DNA of 33,002 nt from Paratrimastix pyriformis (GCA_027972325.1 JAPMOS010000295.1:1-33002); one strand, 5' to 3'. Positions 9,066-18,690 are shown, numbered from the stretch's first letter. The notes: a model not told the origin generated them from the sequence alone. A program made the numbers and translations.

Positions 9066-10064
9066 ATGAAGCAGGGGGATGAGCTAAATTGGATTGAAAA
9101 GCGAAATGGGTGTGTACGGTTTGGGGTCAATAGTCGAGGGGGTGAAATGGCAGTCGAATATGGATGGATTTGTGTTGGGAGTGCAGGGGGCGGAGCTGGT
9201 CAGAGCGAGGATGGGAAGAATAGAGGGGGGGCTGGCGTCATGGAGCCTGGGTACTGTGGGATAACAAATTCCACCGGCCATCGTTGCTATATCACTGCTG
9301 CAATTCAAGCAGCAGAAGTGATAGTTGATAGTGGTTTTAGGCTTTTTGATACTATTCGAAAGGGAGGGATTGATTGGTCGACTCAGAATAAGGTTTGGGT
9401 TGAGGATGTTGCTTGTAAATTTGATGAATACCATGACGGCGAGGCTGGAGAAGCACTTATAAAGATGCTGGACATATATGCTGGGGGGAGGAGGACGACA
9501 GTAGGCCTGGCTAGGACGGATCGTTGTCTGGGATCTCAAGTTGGGGGTAAGGAATGTGGTGCTGTGGTGGAGCATCCTAGGGTGCTAGAGAGAGTGTGTC
9601 TTCAAGCAGCCTGGGCAGGGAATCGGATGAGTGAGATGATAAACGAATTGGAAAAGATTGAGCGGATTGAAGTGAATTGTCCCATTTGTGAGAAAAATAC
9701 AAGTCATGAAAGATCTAGCATGATTGTGGAGGCGGAGGAGTTTGTTTTGATTGAGGTTGTTCGCAATAAGTATGTAGGTCAAGGGGCGTGGGAAGTTGTG
9801 GCGGATGAGATAAGAATTGGTGGGGAAAGGTATCTTCCGGTTGCATTCATGAGCTTCTTAGGTAGGAGGAAAGGGAAGCCTCGACATTGGGTTTGTCAAA
9901 AGAAGATTGAGGGGGAGTGGTGGACTTTCAATGACTCATTATGTGCCCCAACAACAAGAGAGGAGATGGGACAAGGGGATATTTTTGTTTATTCGAAAAT
10001 GGTATGTCATGTACGAAAATGGAGAAATCATTTTGTGGGCCGGCATTTGGAAGAGTGGGCCTGA
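9066..10064 (+). CDS. Ubiquitin-specific protease-like (peptidase C19) frame of unit Y
   Basis: A 332-residue open frame. Seen in it: the Cys box GITNSTGHRCYITAAIQ (Cys74), a QQDA/E-like segment GEAGEALIKMLD (residues 126-136), CPIC (205-208) in the place of the USP zinc ribbon, a FVLIEVVRNK strand, YLPVAFMSF, the His box KPRHWVCQKK (His274), and EWWTFNDS with Asn289/Asp290. Cys, His and Asn/Asp stand in the order and spacing of USP deubiquitinases, though the domain is short and has one CxxC. Residues about 26-58 read in a different frame from the other copies, so the N-terminus is uncertain. In the other copies the frame continues past FVYSK into a tail ending in the flanking repeat. Predicted role: removing ubiquitin or a ubiquitin-like modifier. 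That is family knowledge, not shown here. Confidence 0.68.
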   Translation: MKQGDELNWIEKRNGCVRFGVNSRGGEMAVEYGWICVGSAGGGAGQSEDGKNRGGAGVMEPGYCGITNSTGHRCYITAAIQAAEVIVDSGFRLFDTIRKGGIDWSTQNKVWVEDVACKFDEYHDGEAGEALIKMLDIYAGGRRTTVGLARTDRCLGSQVGGKECGAVVEHPRVLERVCLQAAWAGNRMSEMINELEKIERIEVNCPICEKNTSHERSSMIVEAEEFVLIEVVRNKYVGQGAWEVVADEIRIGGERYLPVAFMSFLGRRKGKPRHWVCQKKIEGEWWTFNDSLCAPTTREEMGQGDIFVYSKMVCHVRKWRNHFVGRHLEEWA

Positions 10065-10145
10065 ATGCGAGTGCAAGTGTCGCTTTTTGGGGGGAAGGGT
10101 CTCGAAAATTAGGAGGTTGGGAGAAGCGCGAAGGAAGAACATAGT

Positions 10146-10247
10146 TAGTGAGTCGACAGCCGAAGTCGAGGCAGGATAGGTGCTATATCTCCTTGTTCTT
10201 CATGATAAACACCACACAATGCAGAAAAAGTCACAAGTCAAACCCAG
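10146..10247 (+). repeat. Right 102-bp direct repeat flanking unit Y (period 1)
   Basis: Second copy of the Y-flanking repeat; it carries only the right half of the 99-bp palindrome (through 10185) and then 62 bases of leader. It also supplies the last codons and stop (10177-10179) of the frame that continues the USP-like gene. Confidence 0.75.
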
Positions 10248-10892
10248 GTGAAAGCACTTGGAAACATCTCAAAAAAGTGTCCTGGGTGGAGAACCGGTCA
10301 GGATGGACATGGGTCGACCGGTGGACGATAGGGTTGGTTCGACCGAAAAACCAATCCTAAAATAAAAATCGTATGGTCACGACGGGCAGCGTGTCCAATA
10401 CGTGTCCATAAATCACAACAAAAATCGGAGAGAGAGGTCAAAGGGAGCCAAGAACATCGGGCGAAAAGAAAAAATTTAACACGCATCGGAAGGGGTGAGA
10501 TTCGGGGTTAACGGCGCGAGATTCGGCAAATCTCCGATCTCCGAAAACCGTTAAGGTAATTGCGGGCCAACGGTCCATGATCGAACCGTGAAGTGACCCC
10601 GATTTGGGCTCCGGAAGGGTCCCAAGAGAGGGTAAAAACGCACGGATGTCGAAATCACAACAGGGCAAAAGTTGAAAAAATGAGATCCGAAATTTCCCGC
10701 CCAATTCCAGTACTTAAGGGGGCGCGGACCAGCACAATGCCTTCGTTTTGGAGTGGTGTTCTCCGTACGAGTCGCGGCAGAGGCGGCCGGTTGAAATGGC
10801 GTACGAACCCCGTCAGTAGCAGCAGGATGGGTGCGGGTGGGTTCAGCGCTCAAGGGAGAAGCAGAAAAAGCAAAATCAGCAGACAAGGGAGG
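10186..10892 (+). mobile_element. Short unit sharing the DIRS leader (period 1)
   Basis: About 564 bases (10186-10749) nearly identical to the leader of DIRS copy B (10992-11554), including the stem-loop (10508-10554) and the TACTTAAG core, followed by 143 unique bases. A palindrome stands on each side (forward form before, interrupted by Y; reverse form after). It therefore resembles a deletion derivative of the DIRS element that keeps promoter and ends. Substitutions specific to it (for example GCGCGAG for GCCCGAG in the stem-loop) also occur in period 2, so it diverged from the DIRS leader before amplification. Confidence 0.6.
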
Positions 10893-10895
10893 TAG
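10737..10895 (+). CDS. Small basic Arg/Gly-rich ORF (52 aa) in the short unit
   Basis: The start ATG lies just downstream of the TACTTAAG core. At the same position the DIRS leaders have GTG, so this start is particular to the short unit. The peptide starts MPSFWSGVLRTSRGRGGRLK and ends rich in Arg/Lys/Ser. Its stop TAG is the first three bases of the reverse palindrome. In period 2 the copy (25061-25222) has three extra bases yet stays open and uses the same stop. No family is recognised, and chance cannot be excluded at this length. Confidence 0.35.
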   Translation: MPSFWSGVLRTSRGRGGRLKWRTNPVSSSRMGAGGFSAQGRSRKSKISRQGR

Positions 10896-10991
10896 CACCT
10901 ATCCTGCCTCGACTTCGGCTGTCGACTCACTATCCATCGTAAGACTCAGGATAGCAGCCGACAGCCTCCGTCTTCGGCAGTCTAGGTGCTA
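10893..10991 (-). repeat. 99-bp palindromic terminal repeat, reverse form (left end of copy B)
   Basis: Exact reverse complement of 7566-7664 and 16777-16875, placed at the left end of DIRS copy B. With 16777-16875 it forms a perfect inverted terminal repeat around that copy. Confidence 0.85.
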
Positions 10992-11512
10992 TATCTCCTT
11001 GTTCTTCATGATAAACACCACACAATGCAGAAAAGTCACAAGTCAAACCCAGGTGAAAGCACTTGGAAACATCTCAAAAAGTGTCCTGGGTGGAGAACCG
11101 GTCAGGATGGACATGGGTCGACCGGTGGTCGATAGGGTTGGTTCGACCGAAAAACCAATCCTAAAATTAAAATCGTATGGTCACGACGGGCAGCGTGTCC
11201 AATACGCGTCCATAAATCACAACAAAAATCGGAGAGAGAGGTCAAAGGGAGCCAAGAACATCGGGCGAAAAGAAAAATTTAACACGCATCGGAAGGGGTG
11301 AGATTCGGGGTTAACGGCCCGAGATTCGGCAAATCTCCGATCTCCGAAAACCGTTAAGGTAATTGCGGGCCAACGGTCCATGATCGAACCGTGAAGTGAC
11401 CCCGATTTGGGCTCCGGAAGGGGTCCCAAGAGAGGGTAAAAAGCACGGATGTCGAAATCACAACAGAGCAAAAGTTGAAAAATCAGATCTGAAATTTCCC
11501 GCCCAATTCCAG

Positions 11513-11520
11513 TACTTAAG
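11513..11520 (+). promoter_or_regulatory. TATA-like core TACTTAAG of copy B
   Basis: Stands 101 bases before the gag ATG at 11614, followed by GGGCGCCCC. Confidence 0.4.
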
Positions 11521-11613
11521 GGGCGCCCCGGACCAGCACAGTGCCTTCGTTTTTCGTGGTGAACACCCGTTTTTCAAGGACTACCGACCGAACAACAACG
11601 AAACTCTACTCCA

Positions 11614-13188
11614 ATGGCCTCTACTCATCGACTTCAAGACCCTCCGATGCCCAAGATCAACATCAAGGTTCCAACTCCTGGGACACCCAATCCGACCCCC
11701 AACGGCTCTTCGAGTGGCTCTTCGAGTGCCGTTTCGGCGGGAAGGGGCACTCGCGGCCCGGGCTCGACCTTCTTGGACCGGCTGATGGTTACGGATGCCC
11801 GCGTGTCAGGGGCGGCTCCCGGTGGCCCGGCAAGCCCGGCGCAGGCCCTACAGGCGGCTGCGGCTGTCCACAAGGCTGCTTCCGCCGCGCAGGCCGCGTC
11901 CGGCCTGGCCACCGCGACCGCTCCGCTACCATCCCAGGACCTCGACGACGACGGTGCCGCCCAGAGCGGGCCCGAGGGACCGTCCCGCTGCCCCCGCGCC
12001 CCTGTGCCCACCCCGGCCCTGCAGATTCACTCTGCCGTCACCCCCCAGCCCCAGGAAGGCCTCGACCTCTACATCCGGCGCGTGATGGAGGCCTCGCTGG
12101 GGGACTTTCTCGAGCAGCAGCGGGCCTTGCTCGTGGCCGCAGCTGCTGCCTCCGCGGCCTTGCCTCCCGCCCAGGAGGCCGGCCTTGCTGCCCGCGGTGC
12201 TGCTGGTGCCCCCGGGTGCCGGTGGTGCCGCCGCCGTGCCGGCCGCGGATGAGCCTGCTCCGCTCTCGTTTTTCGGCCCGACCAGGCCACTGCAACCAAC
12301 GTTCCGTCCAACCAAGTCCCAGCCGCCGCAGCCTTCCGGCGGCTCGCCCGGGCTGCTCCCGGTCCCTTTCCGGGGAGGCCGACCCGCCCAGCGGCGACGA
12401 TGATGCCGCCGGCGCCGAGGGCGAATTTGCGGACGAGGACGACGCTGCCGCCGCCGGCGACGAGGATGAGCTCCGGCACGCAGCCGACCCGCAGCAGCAG
12501 CCTGGCGACCGCGAGGCCTCTGACAGGCTCGCACTGGAGCGCGCCCGGGCATTTGTCCGGGGCGTTGCCGTGCCCAGCGACTTTCCCCAGCTCGGCTCCG
12601 TCACGGGCCTTGCCCGCGAGTCCAGGGCTGAATTCCGCTTTCTCCAGCGCCTTCACCGGGAATCGCTCAACCTTGAGCGGCTGGCGCGCCTGCCCTGCAC
12701 CGAGGAGGACTTGCGCGCCGCCCTCTCTTGCTTTGCTCGCTCCATTGCCTCCGCCATCGTGGACCGCAAGCGGCTCGCCTGGGTGCACACAGCACTTGCC
12801 CCGACGTGGCCCGCATGTACGAGTATGTCCGCACCGCTCCCGAGGTCGCCACGGGCCAGAACCTCCAGCAGCTCGACTTCGCCATCCGCCTCGCTCAGGG
12901 CATGCGCGCCCTGCCCGGCCAGCAGCAGCAGCAACGCGGCGGCCAGGCTGGCGGGCGTCGCATGGGCGGGGCCGCGATCGCGACTTCCGCTCGTCGGGTG
13001 GCCGCGGCGGCTTCGGCGGGCGCAGCTATGGCGGCGGGTTTGGCCGAGGCGGCGACCGGTTCAACGACTTTGCCCAGCGCCAGCAGCGCAGCTTCCCGCA
13101 GCGGCGCCGCTTCGACAATGGTGGCGGCAACAACGGCTCCGCCGGCGGGCGCCAGCAGGCGCAGTCGGGCGGCGCCGGCGAGCAGTAA
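11614..13188 (+). pseudogene. Gag-like region, DIRS copy B
   Basis: The longest clean view of the N-terminus of this family: a Ser/Gly-rich segment (NGSSSGSSSAVSAGRGTRG), then FLDRLMVTDARVSG, then Ala-rich helices (AQALQAAAAVHKAASAAQAA). Later come LESL-type helices and the YEYVRTAPEVATGQNLQQLD block, and the RGG tail at about 12970-13060. Broken copy. Confidence 0.7.
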
Positions 13189-13189
13189 C

Positions 13190-14860
13190 GGCGCGCAGAG
13201 CCCGCGCGCCGCGGCAGCAACGGGGTCCGCCTTCTCCACCACCATCACCGCCGCCCTCCCCGCTGCCGCCGCCACGGTGCGACCATCCCCCCGCTCTCGG
13301 GCCGGCCGCATCTCCACCACCACCACCACCACCACCAGCTCGCTTCAGCACTGGGCGTCCCTCCCTCCCGCCCTTCCGGGCCTTCTGGGAGGAGCATTTC
13401 CACTGCCCCGCCCCGTGCACAACTGGCTCCTGCACGGCTTCCGCATCCCGCTCCTCTGCAAGCCGTGCAGCTCCCATTTGCCCAACTACGTGCACCCCGA
13501 GCACGCCTCCTTCGTCGACCAGGAGGTGGCTCGCCTCCTCGAGACGGGCGCGATCCGACCCGTCCAGGCGCCGCCGCACAACATCTCCCCGCTGACGTGC
13601 GCGCCCAAGAAGAACGGCAAGTTGAGGCTGTGCATCGACATGCGCTTCGTCAACTCCTTCGTCCAGGCGCCGGCCTTCAAGCTGGAGGACCTGACCACGC
13701 TGGCGCCCCTGCTGCGCGACGGGGACTACATCTCGACGGCGGACCTCTCCGAGGGCTACCATCACCTGCGCATTCACCCCGACGACCAGCAGCTCTTGGG
13801 ATTCGCCTGGCGGGGCCGCTACTACGTCTACACGGTTCTCCCGTTCGGCCTCTCCTGTGCGCCGTGGGCCTTTACCAAGTTTCTCAGGCCCCTCTGCGAG
13901 TACCTCCGGGGCCCCTCGTGCGGCCTGCGGATGCTCTCCTACATCGACGACTTCATCGTGGCCAGTCGGCCGGCCGAGGCCGATCGCGAGTGGGCGCGCT
14001 TCGTGGCCGTGATGGAGCAGGCGGGCATGAACCTCAAGCTGGAGAAGTGCCATTCGCCCGCCCCGCGGCAGCAGTTCCTGGGGTACGAGGTCGAGACCGC
14101 TCCCCAGGTGCGCTACTGCGTGCCCGCCGAGAAGCGGCGCACCATCCGGCACGAGATCGCCCGGCTGCTGCGCTGCTCGCGGCCCCACGTGCGCCGGGTG
14201 GCCCACGTGGCGGGCCTCTGCCTGTCCGTCTCGCGGGCCGTGGCGCCCGCCAAGTTTCTCCTGCGCAACGTCTACCGCGTGGTCGCAGCAGCCCCAACTG
14301 GCACTGCTGCGTGATGCTGGACGAGCCGGCCCGGGGGACCTCCGCTGGTGGCTGGAGGGCCTCGAGGGCTGGAACGGGGCCTGTCCGCTCCCGGCGCCGG
14401 CCGATCTGACCTGCGCCACGGACGCCTCGGACATCGGCTGGGGGCCTGCTGGCTGGAGCGCAACGAGACAGCCCAGGGCCCCTGGACGGGCGTCATGCGC
14501 GAGACGCCCATCAACCAGCGCGAGAGCATGGCCGTGCTCAACGCCCTGCGCATCTGGGCCGCGACGCCGGCCTGGCGGGGCCGCACGGTGCTCTTCCAGG
14601 TCGACAACGCGACGACGGTGGCCCACCTCAACGGGTTCGGCCGCCTCAACCAGGCCCTGGACGGGATCGCCCGGGCCATCCACGCCCTCGCAGCGCGCCA
14701 CGGGATTACCCTGCAGGCCGAGCACGTGGCGGGCGTGACGAATACCACGGCGGACCAGCTCTCGCGGGACTTCGACCGCAGCGACTGGATGCTCCACCCG
14801 GCGCTGTTCCGCTCGCTGGACCGGCTCTGGGGCCCGCACTCGATCGACCGCATGGCCACC
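13190..14860 (+). pseudogene. Reverse transcriptase and RNase H region, DIRS copy B
   Basis: Within one open stretch the RT palm runs from FVDQEVARLLETGAIRPVQ through YIDDFIVAS (about 13940-13966) to the thumb (RRVAHVAGLCLSVSRAVAP, about 14186-14242). RNase H blocks follow at about 14415 (CATDASDIGW), 14601 (VDNATTVAHLN) and 14727 onward. Broken copy. Confidence 0.85.
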
Positions 14861-16573
14861 TTCGCGACGCGCCAGGTGCCCCGCTACGAGAGCCGCCACC
14901 GCGATGTGCAGTCCCTGCGCGCCGACACGTTTTCGGCCCGGTGGGAGCCCGGCGAGAACAGCTGGGTCAACCCCCTTTCGCAGATCCACCGCGTCCTGCG
15001 CCACCTGCAGCACTCCGGGCCCGGCGTGGAGTGCACCCTGCTGGCCCCGGTCTGGCCGAGCCAGCCCTGGTGGCCCCTGCTGCTGGCCCTGACGGTGGAC
15101 TGGCCCGTGCTCCTGCCGCAGGACCCGCGGGCCTTCCGCCCGGCTGCTTCCGGCCACTCGGAGCCGACGAAGAACCTCAGCTGGCGCGTCTGCGCCTTCA
15201 GGATTTCTGGGCGGCCGGAGCGGCCCATTGGAGCGCCCAAGGTCGCCAGCTACTTGTCTCGGCTGCTGTAAAGCCCACCACCGAGAAGAGCCTCACCAAC
15301 CGGCTGCGTGCCCTGGCACGGTTCTGCGCCCGCCGGGGCATCCCGCTGGTGCCCATGCCCGTGAGCGCGCTGGCCGACTACACCGACGAGGCTACCCGGG
15401 CCAGCTGCCGGCCCCGGTCGACTCTGTCGCTCATCGCCACTGTGGTCAATCTGATTCACGACGCGCTTGGGGTGCCTTCCCCGGCGCGAGACCACCTTAC
15501 GGACGCCTGCGCAAGGCCATCCGTCTGCGCCGCACCACGCAGCCCGTCCAGAAGGGGCTGCCCGTGCCGCCCACCCTGCTGGTGGAGCTCTTCCACCGGT
15601 GGGGCCCCAACGACGCGCTTCCGCTGGAGCGCCTCCGCGCCAAGCTGGTCGCCCTGCTGGCCTTCCTGGCGCTGCTTCGGCCCTCGGACGTGACCCTGCC
15701 CACCGTGGCGCAGGTGGCCGTGCCGCCGGCCGCCGATCGGCTGGTGGTCTGCCTGCTGGGCTTCAAGAACGACTACACCGCCCAGGGCGCCTCCGTCACC
15801 ATCTGGCGCGCCGCCGATGCGCTGCTCGACCCGGTGAGCTGCTACCAGTGCTGGCTCCGCCGCACGCGCGCCATGCGCCCCGACCCGCCCGGACCGTCGC
15901 GGGTCGTTATCCAGCTGCGCCGCCCCTACGAGGGCGTCAAGCCGGCCACCATCAGCCACATCCTCAACGAGGTCATCGTCGCCGGCGGGGCGATCGCTCG
16001 CTCCTCTCGGCCCGCGGCTTCCGCCGTGGCGGGGCCAGCTGGGCCATTGCGCGCGAGGTCATGCCCGACAAGATCCTGCACCTGGGCCGCTGGGCTTCGG
16101 CCAAAGTGTTTGCGCAGCACTACGTGCAGACGGGCGTCGACAGCAACTTCACCGACCTCATGTTCGCCCCGGCGCCGCCGCCGCCGCCGCCGCCCCGTGC
16201 CCCTGGCGCCGCCGCGCCGCTCGCCGCCACGGATCTCGTCCAGGCCGTGCGTCCGGCGCCTCCGCCTCCGCCCCTGCCGCCAGGCTCGCCTGCTTCGTCG
16301 CTCTCGCTGTCGGCGGCCACGCCGCGTCACCGCCCGGCCGCTCCGCCACGCCAGCGCGTTGTGATATGCGACGACGACGTTTCCGATGAGGCGAGTCCTT
16401 CGGGCGATGCCACGAGCACGCCTGCTGCGCCTGCTCGCCGCCGCTCGAGCAGGGCGCCTTCTGCTCCGCGCCGCCGCCGCCGGAGCGCTCTCTGGGCCAG
16501 GCCGTCTGATGACGACGAGAACGACGAGCTCGAGGCGGATTCGTCCAGCCTGCCCGCCGGCGAGTGCTTTTGA
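14861..16573 (+). pseudogene. Connector and tyrosine recombinase, DIRS copy B
   Basis: The connector includes ENSWVNP (about 14956-14976), the NPPF-like signature of the degenerate Dam-type methyltransferase typical of DIRS elements. Recombinase landmarks are LLRPSDVTLP near 15675-15705 and LGRWASAKVFAQHYV near 16083-16127. The proline run in the tail is two codons longer than in copy A. Ends at 16571-16573. Broken copy. Confidence 0.8.
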
Positions 16574-16776
16574 GTTGCCGCGCCGCGCCGGGCCTCATTT
16601 GTCTGTTTTATGTTTTCTGTGTTTCTCCTGCTGCCGCCGGCCGACTAGATGCTGGTTTTGGCATGCCTTTCTGGGAATTTTCATTTTTCCTTTTGTCTGC
16701 GGCCAGCCGACTAGATGCTGCGCTGCTGTGGGTTTTCTGTTTTGCTTTTCTCCCACGACTCTCTCTCTGCATGTGA

Positions 16777-16875
16777 TAGCACCTAGACTGCCGAAGACGG
16801 AGGCTGTCGGCTGCTATCCTGAGTCTTACGATGGATAGTGAGTCGACAGCCGAAGTCGAGGCAGGATAGGTGCTA
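16777..16875 (+). repeat. 99-bp palindromic terminal repeat, forward form (right end of copy B)
   Basis: Identical to 7566-7664 and inverted relative to 10893-10991. Confidence 0.85.
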
Positions 16876-16936
16876 TATCTCCTTGTTCTTCATGATAAAC
16901 ACCACACAATGCAGAAAAGTCACAAGTCAAACCCAG
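16836..16936 (+). repeat. Left 101-bp direct repeat flanking unit Y (period 2)
   Basis: TAGTGAGTCG through CAAACCCAG, matching 7625-7725; partner at 24465-24566. Confidence 0.75.
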
Positions 16937-17260
16937 AATGGTTGCAGAAAGTGTGGAGATGTCTCTGGTGGGCTCTTGAAGGTAATCAGAGGATGAGGGA
17001 GTCGTTTCAAAAACAATTCAGGAATCTTCAAAAGGCATCCGTTCGTGGATGGAAAGTTGGCCGTATTCTAAACGCGACGGAACTGCTAAGAGGATGGTTT
17101 GGGGATGGAAGGATGTGGTGGGGAATTTGTGTGGTGGCTGGTGCCAGAGGGAGTGGTGGTTGTATGTTTTGAAGTGTGGAAGTTTTTTGGCAAATTTGTG
17201 GGAAATTTTCCTCGGAAAATGCGGGGTGAAAATTCAGAAATGGATCCCGCGTTTTTCCTG

Positions 17261-17269
17261 TATAAAAGG
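17261..17269 (+). promoter_or_regulatory. TATA box of unit Y, period 2
   Basis: TATAAAAGG 38 bases before the ATG at 17307, in the same context as in period 1. Confidence 0.6.
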
Positions 17270-17306
17270 GGCGCCAACTTTGGTCTTTCAAACAATTTTT
17301 GCTGTG

Positions 17307-17459
17307 ATGGAAGATTCAAACCCACCACCACCGCGGGCTGTGAAAATTGTGTCGACAACGCCTCAAGATGCGCTGGCCATGGCTGAGTCAAGAATTCGTG
17401 ATTTGGAGGAGGCCATCCCTAATGGCCAATTCTTCTTTCTCTGGGGTGAGAAGGCTCAC
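17307..17459 (+). pseudogene. ORF1-like protein of unit Y, period 2, 5' fragment
   Basis: Codes the first 51 residues (MEDSNPPPP to FFFLWGEKAH) and is then cut by the LINE inside the codons for EKAH. The 3' part resumes at 22561. Confidence 0.6.
17447..17459. repeat. LINE target-site duplication, left
   Basis: TGAGAAGGCTCAC, repeated exactly at 22548-22560. Periods 1 and 3 carry this sequence once, uninterrupted, which proves the insertion site. Confidence 0.93.
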
Positions 17460-17486
17460 GTGTGTGTGTGTGTGTGTGTGTGTGTG
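17460..17486. repeat. (GT)13 tract, LINE 3' tail
   Basis: G followed by thirteen TG units on the plus strand, i.e. (CA)n at the 3' end of the LINE, lying directly against the target duplication. Several LINE groups end in short tandem repeats instead of poly(A). Confidence 0.85.
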
Positions 17487-17650
17487 ATACTTCCCGGCTT
17501 GCGCCGAGTCCGGAATCGGGCCGAAGCCCGCGGGTGACATGATCCCCCCCGGGCCGCCTTCCCGCAGGACAAGTCCTGCAGAAAGAGCACCCCAGGGAGT
17601 TCATGGGTCGGCTACCGTCCCTCCAGGGGCGGTCTCCGCCGACTTCCGGA
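17487..17650 (-). other. LINE 3' UTR with hairpin
   Basis: Between the last stop and the tail. GCAGGAC and GTCCTGC at about 17565-17580 form a perfect 7-bp stem with almost no loop, and GC-rich inverted strings lie around it. Such 3' structures can be RT recognition sites in LINEs; here this is inference. Confidence 0.45.
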
Positions 17651-18690
17651 CTACAGCTCTTCTTTCATTCCTGCCTCAAATTTTTCGCACTTCTTCCTTT
17701 GCTGAATCGCTATGAGCATCGTTTTCCTGATTCCTGCCAGCTCGCTTCCCACCTCCTTTTGAGTGTCTTCATCCACAATTCCCATTTCCGCTGCCAGTCT
17801 ACATGCATTCGCGTATTCCATCTTAACACCGCACTTCGCTCTCAACCTCCTCATCACCTTCGTCACCACCGCCTCCGATATCCCCCTCCAGTTGTAAAGC
17901 GCTTCCCCATCTCTCGGGCGGCCCTCATAGTTTACCTGCACCATGCAACTCCCGGCCTCCTTCCTCAACATCGCCTCCAAAGCCCACAACGGGGCTGGGT
18001 CCATCGGGAATCTCTCCCTAGCCCGCCCATTCTCAAACATCAGAATCCCCACATCAAACCGCGCCTTCCCCACCACTTTCCTCCCGGTGCGCCAGAAACT
18101 CGGCTCCCAAAAGGCAAAACCACCCTCCTGGATGATGAAAAGCTCACGCATCTGAATGTCCCCCTTGATCGCCAAGCTCACACCGTGCTTCGGCTCACTC
18201 CCCGGCTGGATTCTGTTCGCTTTCCCTTCCCCGTACGGCACAATAACAATGCATCTAAACGCTCTTTTCCCTCCTCTACCAATCGGGCTCTCCGCCCACT
18301 CTCCAATTGCTCGGAAAACCGATCCATCTCCTCCTGGGGGTTATATTCCGGATTCGCATAAATCAACAAGTCCCGATTCTCCTTAAATAGCCCGTACCCA
18401 TCCACCGAACCTCCCAGGAACCAGTCTTCCTTACTCGGCGTTCTATACTCTGGGAAACTGAGATCCGCATTCCCTGGGTGCGAAAACGCCATCACCGTTA
18501 GGCTTCCCGCCTGCCTCAGCAACGAAGATATAGTGTGGGGAGTCGTCCATTGGTTCCTCAGCGTACTCATATGCGTCCGCCCCTCCTTTACTGTCGTGCT
18601 TTTCCCTTCCTCATATCGGTCACACATCTCAGCCACCTCTGTCGAGAACCTTTCCCAAAACTGTCCCATGTTCTCGCCCGAAACCATCTC
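17651..18690 (-). pseudogene. LINE C-terminal extension, possible N6-adenine methyltransferase-like fold
   Basis: Two long frames, 18687-18178 and 18241-17651, overlap. In order they hold RTPSKEDWFLGGSVDGYGLF, DLLIYANPEYN (about 18370-18338), a hydrophobic strand RLDALLL/MPYGEG, IQMRELFIIQEGGFAFWEP, and KARFDVGILMFEN, followed by a helical Lys-rich tail ending MKEEL and TAG at 17651-17653. The order NPxY, LLxPY, FxFW, FDxxILxF resembles Dam-type adenine methyltransferases, whose core motif is usually NPPY/F. The Glu at the third position is atypical, so activity is doubtful and the fold call tentative. The frame change between the two parts lies near 18240-18200. Confidence 0.4.

Larger units (their letters stand above)
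7726..10145 (+). mobile_element. Unit Y, period 1: ORF1-like plus USP-like genes
   Basis: A 2.4-kb unit between 101-102-bp direct repeats. From the left: about 320 bases of G-rich upstream sequence with no supported gene, a TATA box (8049-8057), an ORF1-like frame (8094-about 9009) and a USP-like frame (9066-10064 and beyond). Its composition is poorer in GC than the DIRS bodies beside it. It has no RT, transposase, poly(A) or microsatellite tail, so how it moved is unknown. It could be a non-autonomous LINE derivative, as the ORF1 suggests, or a gene cassette captured by the array. It is at the same site in all three periods. Confidence 0.65.
10893..16875 (+). mobile_element. DIRS-like element copy B
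   Basis: Full-length copy of about 6.0 kb bounded by inverted 99-bp repeats at 10893-10991 and 16777-16875. Parts: leader 10992-11613, gag 11614-13188, RT about 13480-14290, RNase H about 14405-14810, connector about 14850-15270, tyrosine recombinase about 15275-16170, tail to 16573, 3' UTR to 16776. All ends and domains are present, so it is complete in layout, but it is broken in about half a dozen places. Near identity with copy C outside homopolymer runs argues for a recent origin. Confidence 0.88.
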
